Shown here piece by piece: positions 11,864 to 24,093 of a stretch of DNA of 64,000 nt. This DNA is from Siphonodentalium dalli. Lineage: Eukaryota; Mollusca; Scaphopoda; Gadilida; Siphonodentaliidae. The DNA lies in the NCBI GenBank assembly GCA_032622095.1, contig CP136066.1, positions 45,728,911-45,792,910 of the forward strand, read 5' to 3'. The position numbers and the translations under genes are program-made. Numbering within the stretch: position 1 is the first letter of the stretch; every line of letters begins with the position of its first letter. The notes beneath the pieces were generated by a model. It saw only the letters and a program-made list of their open reading frames with translations, searched no databases and was not told the origin of the DNA.

Positions 11864-12242
11864 TATGTTCTGCAAACAGTCCTGGTCATTCACATTACTT
11901 TGGCACTTATTCCGAAGAATGATCAGCAGAAAATGTCAAAATCTCATATCGCTCTCTCCAACATAAATGACGTCATGAAAAGGCCATCGAGAGACGATGA
12001 AACGGTTGTCTTGGTTTTCGTTATATTGATGGCTCCAGACGTAAACATGGGATATGTTGCGCGACTCTCTGACCAATCAAAGACGCGCTTTCTTACTGGA
12101 AGTGGAAAATGGTATGATTTTCATCCTGGTCACCACGTTAGAGAAATTCCTGCTGTACATACACATCTTTGATACATATATGCTGATGCAACCTGTGGAT
12201 ACGATGCTGAACCTTTACTTCTTAGTACATCGAACTGCACTA
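11864..12242. other. Non-coding stretch
   Basis: Apparent ORFs here run out of the foldback element and show no domain. Nothing else recognised. Confidence 0.35.
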
Positions 12243-12671
12243 CTCTTGGGCTCCAAATAAACATGCATGCACGTTTATTATTTTCTTGGGAAATTTCCCC
12301 CCTGCACAGTGCTTATTTGGGTCTGCATATTTATTAATTTTGAGGCTATGAAAATTGAAATCTGCACAAATTCAAGATTTCTATATGATTCTGATACCAA
12401 AATGATGAGCTTATAACTTTATGCATGTACATATTCAAGTATATGGCATACGTGTGAACATTTAAATATTGAATTAAACACCACATGACACATACTATGT
12501 TGATTCCTATACTTGACCTACATGTACTATAAAAATAATTTGTTTAACAGTTAATTTTTTTCTCAAAGTTCCCCCTGCACTATTATTTGGGTCTGCACTT
12601 TTATTGACTTTCAATGGAATTTCCCCCCTGCACTATTATTTGGGCCTGCACTTTTATTTGGAGCCCGAGAG
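12243..12671. mobile_element. MITE-like element with ctcttgggctccaaataaa inverted ends
   Basis: The left end ctcttgggctccaaataaa pairs with the right end tttatttggagcccgagag, and both are flanked by TA (12241-12242, 12672-12673). Internal copies of 'cccctgcac' and 'tatttgggtctgca' near both ends extend the inverted similarity. No ORF. The TA flank fits a Tc1/mariner-type target-site duplication. Confidence 0.65.
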
Positions 12672-12685
12672 TACCTCAAGCTCAG

Positions 12686-12993
12686 AGGTCGCCTCGCATA
12701 TATAAGAGAATGCATTGGCCTAACACTTTTTTTACAATTTTAATAATATTTTCTTGTATTCTTTAACAATTTTATAATTTCACCCATACAGAGCCCCAGA
12801 CAAACATATGCTTCTATATATGTGTGGGGCTCCATGCAGGGTAATGGATGTTTTTTATTTTATGTCCTAAAAATTGTCAGAAACATTTATTTAAAAAAAA
12901 TGATAAAAAAATGTTAGGCCAATGCATTCTCTTATATATGCGAGGCGACCTATGGTCAACTCGCATATATAAGAGAATGCATTGGCACAGGGT
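12686..12993. mobile_element. Foldback element, copy 3, left hairpin truncated
   Basis: Same family as 2568-2925, with the core in the opposite orientation. The right end is complete (ggcacagggt), but the left end begins inside the loop of the terminal hairpin, so the outer left arm has been lost. It abuts the TA-flanked MITE at 12243-12671. Confidence 0.75.
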
Positions 12994-15077
12994 AAAAAAT
13001 ATTAGGTGTTTGTGTTGAACGTCTTCTCTGTAGTTCCAAACATGTTATAATGGGCCAAAAGAGATGATTTACATTAATACAAGTGTTAATGTAGATCAGC
13101 TAGGACATGAGATATAATTCTCACAGAAGTTCATAGAATGATGAAGGAGGAAAGTTGGAAATTTCAAGTGATGGATTGAAGAGTATACCATCTGTTAAGC
13201 GGATTCATATATCACGCATGGATCTAGGCCGGTTGCCAACCCGTTTACAACGGGTTTGGGTGCCCGGAGTCTGGGTGCCCAAAATTAATTATAACCAAAC
13301 CGTAATATTCAGAATTTGTCATGTTTTTGTACATAAATTATATTTGGGAAAACGCTCAAAGATCTCATGCGAAAACAGCATTGGACCTAACAATAATAAA
13401 CTGTCATTGTAGCTATATATCACATTAAATACTAGCAGAGCATTATTTTTGTAAATATCCGGTGGAATTTCCGAAGATATTTTTGGCATGTCTGCATTAT
13501 TGATTTCTGAAGAACCCGTACACAAAAACCTATGTGGTACTATGTCAGGGTTAATGGAAGAGCTACTGGACATTCGTAAACTAGATCGTCAAGGGCATAA
13601 CCCGAGACCATTTAGTTTACGAATGTCCGGTAGCGAGTCCAATAAGTTATAACCGACTTAAACAGTTTTATAATATGCAAGGAGAAATTACATTGATAAA
13701 TGCTGCCTTTTCAGACTGTAAGGGCATTCCAACAATCGCCTGATAGGATGCATCACTTTCCTCATGATGTTGTGATTGGGTGAGACTGACGTAATTATGA
13801 TATTGGTAATGTAAATCCCCCCCCCCAAATAATCCAGACTCAGTACTGCGATATAACTGTCGAGTCTGTGTTTTAACCGGAGCTGGGCACGAAGTGACAC
13901 AATCGGAGTCCGGGGTGAAGCTTGGCGATGTGGAACACGAATCTGACTCCTCTATAAGTATGCACTATCCATATGACAGTGTTGTTTATTGTTGCCGATG
14001 TCCGAGTCAGGTATGAACACCGATGTATTGGGCTCCAAAAGTTGTAACACCGATTTCACCAATATGGTTATATCCATGATGCGATATCGACATAATTATA
14101 TCAGCCAATATATACACACACGATTCGATAGCGAAAGATACTTAATCGGGTTCACGATTAGGTAGCGATTTATATTCAATGGCAATAACACGTGGCACGC
14201 GAGGTTAGGATTGAGGTTAGGATTATTGACGAACTAGCGGAGATATTTGAAGAAATGTTTTAAAGAGCGTTACCCTTACCTCCCCAAGCTCACCCACCTA
14301 ATAGGAGAATTTGAATCATGTCCAACCAAAGCTCACGTTTTGGAGTTGTGAATTATTTCATACATGCATGTTCAATCTCCGTTATTTGCCAAATTACGTT
14401 CTATATAGAGTTATCACCCTTCCGATTAACTCAGGATACTCATTTCGAAATATAATCCTGACCGATTTCATGTTATGTGTGACCGCGATTAAGTATCGTT
14501 CGCTATCTAATCGTGTGCGTATCAGGTGCATGTATATCAGCATTATGGAGGCACGGTTTCAGTGTGCGTGATCATTACTTCAAATGTGACTGTCCCAATG
14601 AGCGCAAAGCGTTGTTTATTTTTATGAATTTGCGGCGCCGGAGTCAGAAATGGGGATCCATGGAACAATACATTTTAGGTATTCGGCTTTTATTCGATTA
14701 TGAAAACAGAACTATTTTTAGCCAATTCGTATGTGCATATTTTTATCATAGCCGATACGAAACATGTCAAATGTTACTTGATTTATCTGGGCAATGGCGG
14801 GTAACCCTGCTAGTATCTTAATATAATCAGTAATTGAAGTTACGAACATAATGTGCGACTTATTTGGGCGAAAACTTAATTGTTTGCTAGCAAGAATGAA
14901 CAATTATGAGTATCGATGGCCAGCATTATTAAAAAGGATGATCACATTTCCAGTGCACAATTGGAAGTGTTTCTAAATGCACGCTCATATTGTTTTAATA
15001 ATTTTTTTTAGATTGAACTCCTTGCTCAATTTAACAAAACCAATTTTTTTTAATTGAACTTTTTGAAAAACTAACAC
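12994..15077. other. 2.1 kb non-coding stretch with minor repeats
   Basis: It contains a perfect-stem hairpin at 13562-13634. A stretch near 14185-14265 (gaggttaggattgaggttaggatt...gaagaaatgttt) matches 45095-45165 in diverged form. Open frames at 14311-14821 have no recognisable domain. Confidence 0.4.
13562..13634. repeat. Inverted repeat, 22 bp arms
   Basis: gctactggacattcgtaaac (13562 on) pairs with its complement ending at 13634 with one mismatch, around a loop of about 29 bases. Possibly a minimal foldback element. Confidence 0.6.
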
Positions 15078-15686
15078 CGTTATAACATCCACCAGGGTAC
15101 CCCGAGTCACCATCCCAAATTTGGTTGAACTCGGTCCAGTGGTCTGAGAGAAAAACCGCACAGATCCTACTCGTTTATATATATAGATGACAAGCAGTCA
15201 CAGCACTATACCATACTTGGATACTTTAGGTTTTGTGAGAGACCATCTGAGTTGACAGACTTGCAAATAAATCACTGATTGGCTTGATGCACTGATGACA
15301 GTTATTTTCAAGCCATTGATAATCACATTCCATGCACGCAATGATCTAGGCTTCAGTTACACCAAGACAAGTGTATTTATTTCAAGACAAGTTTATTTAT
15401 TTCAAGACAAGTTTATTTATTTCAGTTTTATATTTCTCGAAGATTTTTTCCGAAGGGCGTCGGGAAGGATTTTTTCACACTACCGTCCCATATGCAACAT
15501 GCCATATGCTTAATGTCATCTCCGCTAAGGCCCATATGAGGTCCCAATAACATAAATATGGTGTTTTTGCAGTTATAAATTCTTATAAAATGTTTTAAAC
15601 TGTTACAAATGGCAAATATGGGCACAAAAGATCTTCAGTAAAAAATTTGCATGAGGTTGTAAAAAAAACGCGTTTTTTGCCGTTCG
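15078..15686. repeat. Left member of a large inverted repeat pair
   Basis: The stretch from cgttataacatccaccaggg to 'cgttttttgccgttcg' is repeated in inverted orientation at 18359-18873. It includes the phrase 'ggtctgagagaaaaaccg', tatatatata, a triplicated 15 bp unit around 'tttatttcaagacaag', and 'gggcccatatgag'-like and 'gtttttgcagtt' segments. Differences in length come mainly from the short tandem expansion in this copy. Confidence 0.7.
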
Positions 15687-15975
15687 GATGTCAATGTCAA
15701 TTGATGCACCTTAGTAAGTTGCTAAGCTATGCGGCATTTTTACTTTTAATAGTACAGCAATTTGAACAATACTCGGAATGAATATTTCCTACTAATCATT
15801 AGTTCACAATTACCTAGATAAAGGCGCAAGAGTCGTGCTATAAAATGAAACACGGAATCGAAACTAATAAGTCCCGTGTCACCACGTATATATACATGCG
15901 AACTATATAAATCCCACGTGCACGGGTCACAGCAGCTGCATGGTGCGTGATAAGTGCCGGCTAGTCAATCAAAAA

Positions 15976-16333
15976 CCTGGTACGCAAGATTCATCATTGT
16001 CTGTTAACTGGTATTGATGATTCACCCTTCTCTGTCAACTGGTACTCAGGATTCACCCTTCTCTGTTAACTGGTATTCATGATTCACCCTTCTCTGTTAA
16101 CTGGTATTCAGATTTCACCCTCTCTGTTAACTGGTACGCAGGATCCATCCTTCTCTTTAACTGGTATTCAGGATTCACCCTTCTCTGTTAACTGGTATTC
16201 AAGATTCGCCCCTCTTTGTTAACTGGTATTCGGGATTCACCTTCTATGTTAACTGGTACGCAAGATTCTCACCCCTCTCTATTAACTAGTACGCAGGATT
16301 CACCCTTCTCTCTTAACTGGTATTCAGGATTCA
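15976..16333. repeat. Tandem array, about 31 bp unit, about 11 imperfect copies
   Basis: The unit is approximately 'ttaactggtattcaggattcaccc' plus 'ttctctg'. Copies vary by small substitutions and by one or two bases of length. Non-coding minisatellite inside the region bracketed by the 15.1/18.9 kb inverted pair. Confidence 0.8.
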
Positions 16334-17574
16334 GGAGGTAAGGGAGTGACACCCTCGTGTATAAGAAATAATTCAACCCAATGGTGATATGGATGCAAGT
16401 TAACATGTATATTATACCATTGCAATCGGAACGTTGTTCCACATGCATATCAAACTGTCAGACCGAATATAATTGATAACGAACCAAAGCTGGACGCTTT
16501 GGGTCGTATATAGACTATATCTGATTTTGTGACGTCACCAATTATTATTTAATACGACGCAGCTGTTTTGAATTTCGCGAGCGCCTTTGTCGCACAGTAG
16601 ATGTGTGGGCTTAAAGCATTAATGTCGTAAACGGAAAATCTTGTTACTGTGTCTTTCGATTACTGGTATTGCAAATGAGCATTATGAACATTGAATTACA
16701 ATGTAAGTTCATTCGTAGCGTTAGTTTACCTTTTATTGAGACAATAAGACACAATAAATAACGACACTATAATAACTACAGTCTACACACATCGGGGCGA
16801 GTGAAAAGTGATCGAAATTCCTGATATAATAAGAATGTCATCACGAATGTCATTACGAATTTACCGTTCTACTGTGCGAAGATGGGTGGTGCGGTACTGT
16901 ACGAAACAAAATAGCATATATTTAATAAGGAATTAATTGTTATCATAAGACTATATAGTACATACATGCATGTGATAATCCATAAATATACTATTTTCTG
17001 GAATCGAAAGGAAACACATAATTATGAACAAAGCAGAAGATACACTCAGGCGAACTCGGTCAATGGGAAAAGTTACACGATGACGTTGTTCGTCGATTTT
17101 CGTTGAAATTGACACGGGGACACCTTTGAATGAAATGAACAGCTATGAAATGGACACGGTTTTCGGTATCTCTGCCGCGGTGCTCACCCAGCGTCAAGAA
17201 AATAAATAGATTGATTATATTCATTAAAGATGTTCCAGTTCCCCTCTATACAATGTATAACTATTTTCACTTTGATATTAGTACTAGTAGTTTATAACCA
17301 TGAATAGTCTAGCTGTCGATCACGACTACACGGAAGTACGACTTATTTGTCTAATTTATACTCGAAATAACGATTGGGGTCGATTCATTCGACGAAACCA
17401 GGAAATATAGCCTTATGTGAATCTTATTTGGAGGGAATACCAGAGAATGTATAAACTGATTTTGACCCAAGAAAAAAAAGGAAAAAAAGCCACAGCTACC
17501 CTCATATGAGTGGTTTTGCTTTGGTTCGTTAATTACTCTAGCGTATGATCGTATTAGTTTTTGTCTCATTTCCG
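16334..17574. other. 1.2 kb non-coding stretch, nothing recognised
   Basis: No supported gene, tandem array or shared repeat. Confidence 0.4.
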
Positions 17575-18004
17575 CGGAAGCCGGTTACGGTCGAACTATA
17601 TCTCATTACGAATATTCACAATACTTTTTATAAATATTCGCAATTACTTTTGCGTTTATTCGCAATACTTAACGCAAAATTCCCCTTAAAAACACCATGA
17701 TTCCATGGTACCACCGTGGAACTACAATGGTAAAGTGATATGTACCATGGTACTACCATCAAACGCAAAGGTATTGCGAATAAACGCAAAAGTAATCAGG
17801 TATTAAATACATTTTATTGTGAATATACTCGCAAAATTAATGCGAATAAACGAAAAAGTATTGCGAAGAAACGCAAACTGTTGCGAATTAACGCAAACTA
17901 TTGCGAATGAACGGAAAAGTATTGCGAATAAACGAAAACTTTTGCGAATAAATGCAATAAATATATTTTTTTTATATCAATCAAATGACCGTAACCGGCT
18001 TCCG
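17575..18004. mobile_element. 430 bp element with 18 bp perfect TIRs and internal tandem motif
   Basis: cggaagccggttacggtc at 17575-17592 pairs exactly with its complement at 17987-18004. The interior is filled with variants of 'ttgcgaataaacgcaaaagta' in direct orientation on the right and inverted orientation on the left, plus a 'ccatggtacca' palindromic patch near 17705-17755. An unmistakable foldback or MITE structure without coding capacity. The target-site duplication is not clear. Confidence 0.8.
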
Positions 18005-18358
18005 TACATTCAAGTGATAAAAATAGCCCATGCAGTTAATACGTGATATACATACACGCAGTGTTTCTGGAAATCTATTTAAAATCATAGAATTATTCAG
18101 TCGCAACAAAGGTTCTTTTCTTCTTAATCGCCTTGGAACAATTAATGGCGATTGGGATAGTGAGCTCCAAAGCTTTGACGGACAGACGGACGCACGGACT
18201 GAACCCATTTCTGTGTATATCTTCCGCCATAGAGCAGCCATCAATTTCCTTTTGGGAAACACATCTTGGCAACTATTTTACTTGGATAAATAGGGGGTCT
18301 ACCAGGGGGTTATACAAAATTTGCAGGAAGGTATGCCGGGGTGGGTGGCTGGCTGGCA
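18005..18358. other. Non-coding stretch between elements
   Basis: Small overlapping open frames on both strands, none with domain character. Confidence 0.35.
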
Positions 18359-18873
18359 CGAACGGCAAAAAATGCGTTTTTTACAACCTCAATTAATTTT
18401 TTTACTGAAGACCTTTTGTGCCCATATTTGACATTTGTAACAGTTTAAAACATTTTATAAGAATTTATAACTGCAAAAACACCTTATTTATGTTACTGGG
18501 ACCTCATATGGGCCTCAGCGGAGATGACATTAAGCATATGGCATGTTGCATATGGGACGGTGGGGTGAAAAAAATCCTTCCCTACGCCCTTCGGAATAAA
18601 GCTTCGAGAAATGTAAGATTGAAATAAATAAACTTGTCTTGAAATAAATAAACTTGCCTTTGTGCATCAAGCCAATCAGTGAATTATTTGCAAGTCTATC
18701 AACTCAGATGGTCTCTCACAAAACCTAAAGTATCCAAGTCTGCTATAGTGATGTGACTGCTTGTCATCTATATAAACGAGTAGGATCTGTGCGGATTTTT
18801 CTATCAGACCCCTGGACCGAGTTCAACCAAATTGTGTGTGGTGACTCAGGGTACCCTGGTGGATGTTATAACG
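18359..18873. repeat. Right member of the 15.1/18.9 kb inverted repeat pair
   Basis: Inverted copy of 15078-15686. Its outer end (ggtggatgttataacg) stops seven bases before the left arm of the large palindrome. Together the two members bracket about 2.7 kb of non-coding DNA, so they may be the long TIRs of one 3.8 kb element or two independent insertions. Confidence 0.7.
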
Positions 18874-19131
18874 CTGCAATTTCAAAATCCCCAAATTTCA
18901 AAAAAAGAAAAAATTTCAAAACCCTCAAAATTATTTCTCTAAAAAAAAAGTTTAAATAAAAAATTTATAACGAGTTTTCGGTTTCTGAGAATCTCGATAT
19001 TAAAATGTCGAATGTTAAATTATTTGCGCGTAATATCTTTCGTTATTTTTTTTGTTCAACCAATGTTTCAATGTATTTATTAATCGATGTTTAGAAAATA
19101 GCTTTATTGGACATTGTGACCATCGATATGA

Positions 19132-19350
19132 ATGCATACATTCCAGTGTTTATCGGACGCAGTTCATATAATTGTCATACCTGAAAATAGACACCATTAC
19201 TCTTACATAAATAATAAAGAGCGTTTATTCTTTACACTCTCTACCCCAGATGAAGTTATTGAGTATATGACAGGTGTGTATTATCGTGAATTATTGGAAG
19301 TATTGAGATGTACTATGTTGAATCACGAGTGGACGAAAATGGTAATGTGA
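19132..19350 (+). CDS. Unrecognised 72-residue ORF in the left palindrome arm
   Basis: ATG-initiated frame present identically in both palindrome arms (mirror at 22203-21985). The product has a fairly protein-like composition, with a central E-R-L-F-F-T-L-S-T-P-D-E-V segment, Y-M-T-G-V-Y-Y and a C-terminal H-E-W. I do not recognise the family. It might be a remnant of a coding transposon that formed the arms. The identical amino acid sequence in both arms reflects the youth of the palindrome, not necessarily selection. Confidence 0.2.
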   Translation: MHTFQCLSDAVHIIVIPENRHHYSYINNKERLFFTLSTPDEVIEYMTGVYYRELLEVLRCTMLNHEWTKMVM

Positions 19351-19805
19351 AATTACAACCCCCAGAATGAATTGTCATATTCGATGGAACATATTATGTA
19401 CACGTAATCACACACGCGACATTGGTGGTAACAATGTGTCTTTCACACCTTTGCTTTACCAAATGAATTTTATTATTTCCCCGGTCACAGTTATATGCCA
19501 TTCAGAAAACATATCGATTTAATGTCTGAGCAGAATTAGTTGTTTAACTGGTTAGTATCAATTAAGGTTGATAAACTGTGTCATTGTTAGCATTAACACG
19601 ATAATTAGTTATCCAAAACATGCATACATATTACGTCAGGTCGTGAGACACTCAATTATAGAAATTGCTTCGGTGTCATTGTTATAACAACATTACGTAA
19701 TAACCACTTATCACTCCATTCACACTTACGCTCATTTTGTATACCAAAAATTTCAATATAATGAAGATGACGAAAAGTTACCTATAATTCTGCTGTGGTT
19801 AAGCC

Positions 19806-19862
19806 ACAACAACAACAACAACAACAACAACACCAACAACAACAACAACAACAACAACAACA
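19806..19862. repeat. CAA trinucleotide microsatellite
   Basis: (caa)n interrupted once by 'cacc'. Its mirror (ttg)n lies at about 21473-21529 in the right arm with the same interruption. Confidence 0.95.
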
Positions 19863-20184
19863 GTCACCAAGCGACATAACATCCTGTTTTGATGATCCAA
19901 TGGCCAATGTCCATGAAGATTTTATTTCCGATGCAAGTCATATTTCAGACTAACTCCTGAAAAGTTACCTATAATTCTGCTGTGGTTAAGCAGTCCATTA
20001 TTTAGGGCATACCTGTATGTAGGCCTACCAGTGGATGAATAGTCTGCCGGAGAAGTACTGTGTAGACAGGTCTTGTCGGTAAGAGAGTCAGACGAGTAGT
20101 GACGGCTCGGCTATTAAAACATAGTAATGCGATAGCGAACATCAAACGAGTCTGCGCACGCATATCTGTCAAAGGATACAAGGG

Positions 20185-20315
20185 CAGTCATTGGTCAATT
20201 TATCCCCGGTGTCAGCTCAGTACAATGGCAGTCATTGGTCAATTTATCCCCCGGTGTCAGCTCAGTACAATAGCAGTCATTGGTCAATTTATCCCCGGTG
20301 TCAGCTCAGTACACA
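20185..20315. repeat. Tandem triplication, 45-46 bp unit
   Basis: Three copies of a unit containing 'gcagtcattggtcaatttat' and 'cggtgtcagctcagtaca'. Mirrored in the right arm at about 21020-21150. The 85-codon open frame spanning it is repeat read-through. Confidence 0.85.
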
Positions 20316-20600
20316 ATCGGCACGAAGCCGGAGGTCATAATTACTCTTACGAATGAAGAGCGTTGAACATATACGAAATTATTACACGAATGAACTGAAA
20401 TTTATATTTCACATCTTACCAAAAACAGATACAGACATAGTCATAGTGTTATACTATCTTACATGTACCCATGCTATGACATCATTCGAAGGGGCAATAC
20501 ACTCAAGGAGTTAAAGTGACACGAAACAAGGGACGTGATGTAATATTGGTGTATGAATCTTAAAGGAACACAAGACACTGTAAAGGGACACTCATTATGA

Positions 20601-20734
20601 AGGAATGTTAACAATACAAGCGCACGAATGAAGAGCTTTGAACATATACGAAATTACTACACGAATGAACTGAAATTTATATTTCACATCTTACCAACAA
20701 CAGATACAGACATAGTCATAGTGTTATATTATCT
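20601..20734. repeat. Palindrome spacer containing a third copy of an arm segment
   Basis: The 134 bp between the arms is not unique. Bases from about 20623 repeat, in direct orientation and with a few substitutions, the arm segment at about 20350-20461 (gaatgaagagc.ttgaacat...gtgttata.tatctt). The centre thus looks like a template-switch product. Confidence 0.8.
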
Positions 20735-21472
20735 TCATAATGAGTGTCCCTTTACAGTGTCTTGTGTTCCTTTAAGATTCATACACCAATATTACATCAC
20801 GTCCCTTGTTTCGTGTCACTTTAACTCCTTGAGTGTATTGCCCCTTCGAATGATGTCATAGCATGGGTACATGTAAGATAGTATAACACTATGACTATGT
20901 CTGTATCTGTTTTTGGTAAGATGTGAAATATAAATTTCAGTTCATTCGTGTAATAATTTCGTATATGTTCAACGCTCTTCATTCGTAAGAGTAATTATGA
21001 CCTCCGGCTTCGTGCCGATTGTGTACTGAGCTGACACCGGGGATAAATTGACCAATGACTGCTATTGTACTGAGCTGACACCGGGGGATAAATTGACCAA
21101 TGACTGCCATTGTACTGAGCTGACACCGGGGATAAATTGACCAACGACTGCCCTTGTATCCTTTGACAGATATGCGTGCGCAGACTCGTTTGATGTTCGC
21201 TATCGCATTACTATGTTTTAATAGCCGAGCCGTCACTACTCGTCTGACTCTCTTACCGACAAGACCTGTCTACACAGTACTTCTCCGGCAGACTATTCAT
21301 CCACTGGTAGGCCTACATACAGGTATGCCCTAAATAATGGACTGCTTAACCACAGCAGAATTATAGGTAACTTTTCAGGAGTTAGTCTGAAATATGACTT
21401 GCATCGGAAATAAACTCTTCATGGACATTGGCCATTGGATCATCAAAACAGGATGTTATGTCGCTTGGTGAC

Positions 21473-21503
<31 letters not shown>

Positions 21504-22455
21504 GGTGTTGTTGTTGTTGTTGTTGTTGTGGCTTAACCACAGCAGAATTATAGGTAACTTTTCGTCATCTTCATTATATTGAAATTTTTGGTATACAAAA
21601 TGAGCGTAAGTGTGAATGGAGTGATAAGTGGTTATTACGTAATGTTGTTATAACAATGACACCGAAGCAATTTCTATAATTGAGTGTCTCACGACCTGAC
21701 GTAATATGTATGCATGTTTTGGATAACTAATTATCGTGTTAATGCTAACAATGACACAGTTTATCAACCTTAATTGATACTAACCAGTTAAACAACTAAT
21801 TCTGCTCCGACATTAAATCGATATGTTTTCTGAATGGCATATAACTGTGACCGGGGAAATAATAGAATTCATTTGGTAAAGCAAAGGTGTGAAAGACACA
21901 TTGTTACCACCAATGTCGCGTGTGTGATTACGTGTACATAATATGTTCCATCGAATATGACAATTCATTCTGGGGGTTGTAATTTCACATTACCATTTTC
22001 GTCCACTCGTGATTCAACATAGTACATCTCAATACTTCCAATAATTCACGATAATACACACCTGTCATATACTCAATAACTTCATCTGGGGTAGAGAGTG
22101 TAAAGAATAAACGCTCTTTATTATTTATGTAAGAGTAATGGTGTCTATTTTCAGGTATGACAATTATATGAACTGCGTCCGATAAACACTGGAATGTATG
22201 CATTCATATCGATGGTCACAATGTCCAATAAAGCTATTTTCTAAACATCGATTAATAAATACATTGAAACATTGGTTGAACAAAAAAAATAACGAAAGAT
22301 ATTACGCGCAAATAATTTAACATTCGACATTTTAATATCGAGATTCTCAGAAACCGAAAACTCGTTATAAATTTTTTATTTAAACTTTTTTTTTAGAGAA
22401 ATAATTTTGAGGGTTTTGAATTTTTTCTTTTTTTGAAATTTGGGGATTTTGAAAT
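20735..22455. repeat. Right arm of the large palindrome
   Basis: Inverted copy of 18880-20600. Its outer 150 bases are also the first part of the tandem array that continues to 23672, whereas the left arm stops after that part. Confidence 0.9.
21985..22203 (-). CDS. Unrecognised 72-residue ORF in the right palindrome arm
   Basis: Exact mirror of the + ORF at 19132-19350, with identical translation. Function unknown; see that entry. Confidence 0.2.
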   Translation of the reverse strand: MHTFQCLSDAVHIIVIPENRHHYSYINNKERLFFTLSTPDEVIEYMTGVYYRELLEVLRCTMLNHEWTKMVM

Positions 22456-23672
22456 TTTTTGGAAGTTTTGGGTTTTTGAAATTTTTTGGAAAAAATAAAT
22501 TTTGGAAGTTTTGAAATTTTTTTTGGGTTTTGATATTTTGGGAATATTTTAGTACAACCAATTTTAGACCCACAAATTCTATTTTTAGATGTGGGGGTAA
22601 CGAGACACCCACAACCAATTTTAGTCCCAAAGATTCTATTTTTAGATGTGACCGCAAATAATTTAACATTCGACATTTTAATATCGAGATTCTCAGAAAC
22701 CGAAAACTCGTTATAAATTTTTTATTTAAACTTTTTTTTTAGAGAAATAATTTTTGATTTAAACTTTTTTTTTAGAGAAATAATTTTGAGGGTTTTGAAA
22801 TTTTTTCTTTTTTTGAAATTTGGGGATTTTGAAATTTTTTGGAAGTTTTGGGTTTTTGAAATTTTTTGGAAAAAATAAATTTTGGAAGTTTTGAAATTTT
22901 TTTTGGGTTTTGATATTTTGGGAATATTTTAGTACAACCAATTTTAGACCCACAAATTCTATTTTTAGATGTGGGGGTAACGAGACACCCACAACCAATT
23001 TTAGTCCCAAAGATTCTATTTTTAGATGTGACCGCAAATAATTTAACATTCGACATTTTAATATCGAGATTCTCAGAAACCGAAAACTCGTTATAAATTT
23101 TTTATTTAAACTTTTTTTTTAGAGAAATAATTTTGAGGGTTTTGAAATTTTTTCTTTTGAAATTTTGGGGTTTTAACATTTTTTGGAAGTTTTGGGTTTT
23201 TGAAATTTTTTGGAAAAAATAAATTTTGGAAGTTTTGAATTTTTTTTTGGGTTTTGATATTTTGGGAATATTTTAGTACAACCAATTTTAGACCCACAAA
23301 TTCTATTTTTAGATGTGGGGGTAACGAGACACCCACAACCAATTTTAGTCCCAAAGATTCTATTTTTAGATGTGACCGCAAATAATTTAACATTCGACAT
23401 TTTAATATCGAGATTCTCAGAAACCGAAAACTCGTTATAAATTTTTTATTTAAACTTTTTTTTTAGAGAAATAATTTTGAGGGTTTTGAAATTTTTTCTT
23501 TTGAAATTTTGGGGTTTTAACATTTTTTGGAAGTTTTGGGTTTTTGAAATTTTTTGGAAAAAATAAATTTTGGAAGTTTTGAATTTTTTTTTGGGTTTTG
23601 ATATTTTGGGAATATTTTAGTACAACCAATTTTAGACCCACAAATTCTATTTTTAGATGTGGGGGTAACGAG
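22305..23672. repeat. Tandem array, 344-380 bp unit, four copies
   Basis: Units share an oligo-T/GGTTTTGAAA-rich half and a half containing 'accaattttag' and 'ctatttttagatgtg' (itself duplicated inside each unit), then 'cgagattctcagaaaccg'. Unit spacing is 380 then 344 bp; the longer one carries a small internal duplication. The last copy is cut off at about 23672. Lys/Phe-rich open frames on the minus strand are by-products of the T-rich composition. Confidence 0.9.
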
Positions 23673-24093
23673 GCCCCTATTCTTCTCCAACAATGCAACG
23701 TTGGCAAACTTAACATAATACCTTGGGCTTGTTGTTTAATCCCCTTTCCAATAATTTAATTTATGTATATTATTATATTGCTTTTGTTTAAGTTTATAGG
23801 ATTGGAAATAAATATTTACTCCAACCACACCATTGAATTGTTCATATAACGGAAATCCCAATATATAGGTTCAGTGAAACTCAGTGGCACTTTTTTGTCA
23901 GCAATTATGGTACCTCGACCCTCCACACCCAAACCTGACACAAAAGATGGGGGGTTTTTTATTCGGACAACTCCACTCTGGCATCATTAAATCCCACCAA
24001 TCTCCATCGCATAGAGAATGCATAGAGACACACATTCGAAATAATATATAACTCAGAATGATTGGATGCAGTGGATCAGTTTGTGTTCATTGC
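23673..24093. other. Non-coding stretch
   Basis: Unique AT-rich sequence, no feature recognised. Confidence 0.4.

Larger units (their letters stand above)
18880..20600. repeat. Left arm of a large palindrome (1.7 kb)
   Basis: Reads as the reverse complement of 20735-22455 (coordinates sum to 41335 along the whole arm, so no net indel). Only a handful of substitutions were spotted, for example at about 19472, 19526, 19920 and 20190. The arm contains a CAA microsatellite, two partial copies of the 'tattctgctgtggttaag' MITE family also seen at 39.3 kb, a triplicated 45-46 bp unit (20185-20315) and a 72-codon open frame. Confidence 0.9.

Noticed and set aside
18880-22455. Palindrome as a sequencing hairpin artefact
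   Set aside because: Arms differ at several positions and the right arm alone continues into the tandem array. An artefact would give identical arms; still listed for checking.
22376-23716. Lys/Phe-rich ORFs repeated on the minus strand
   Set aside because: They follow the T-rich tandem array and have low-complexity composition only.
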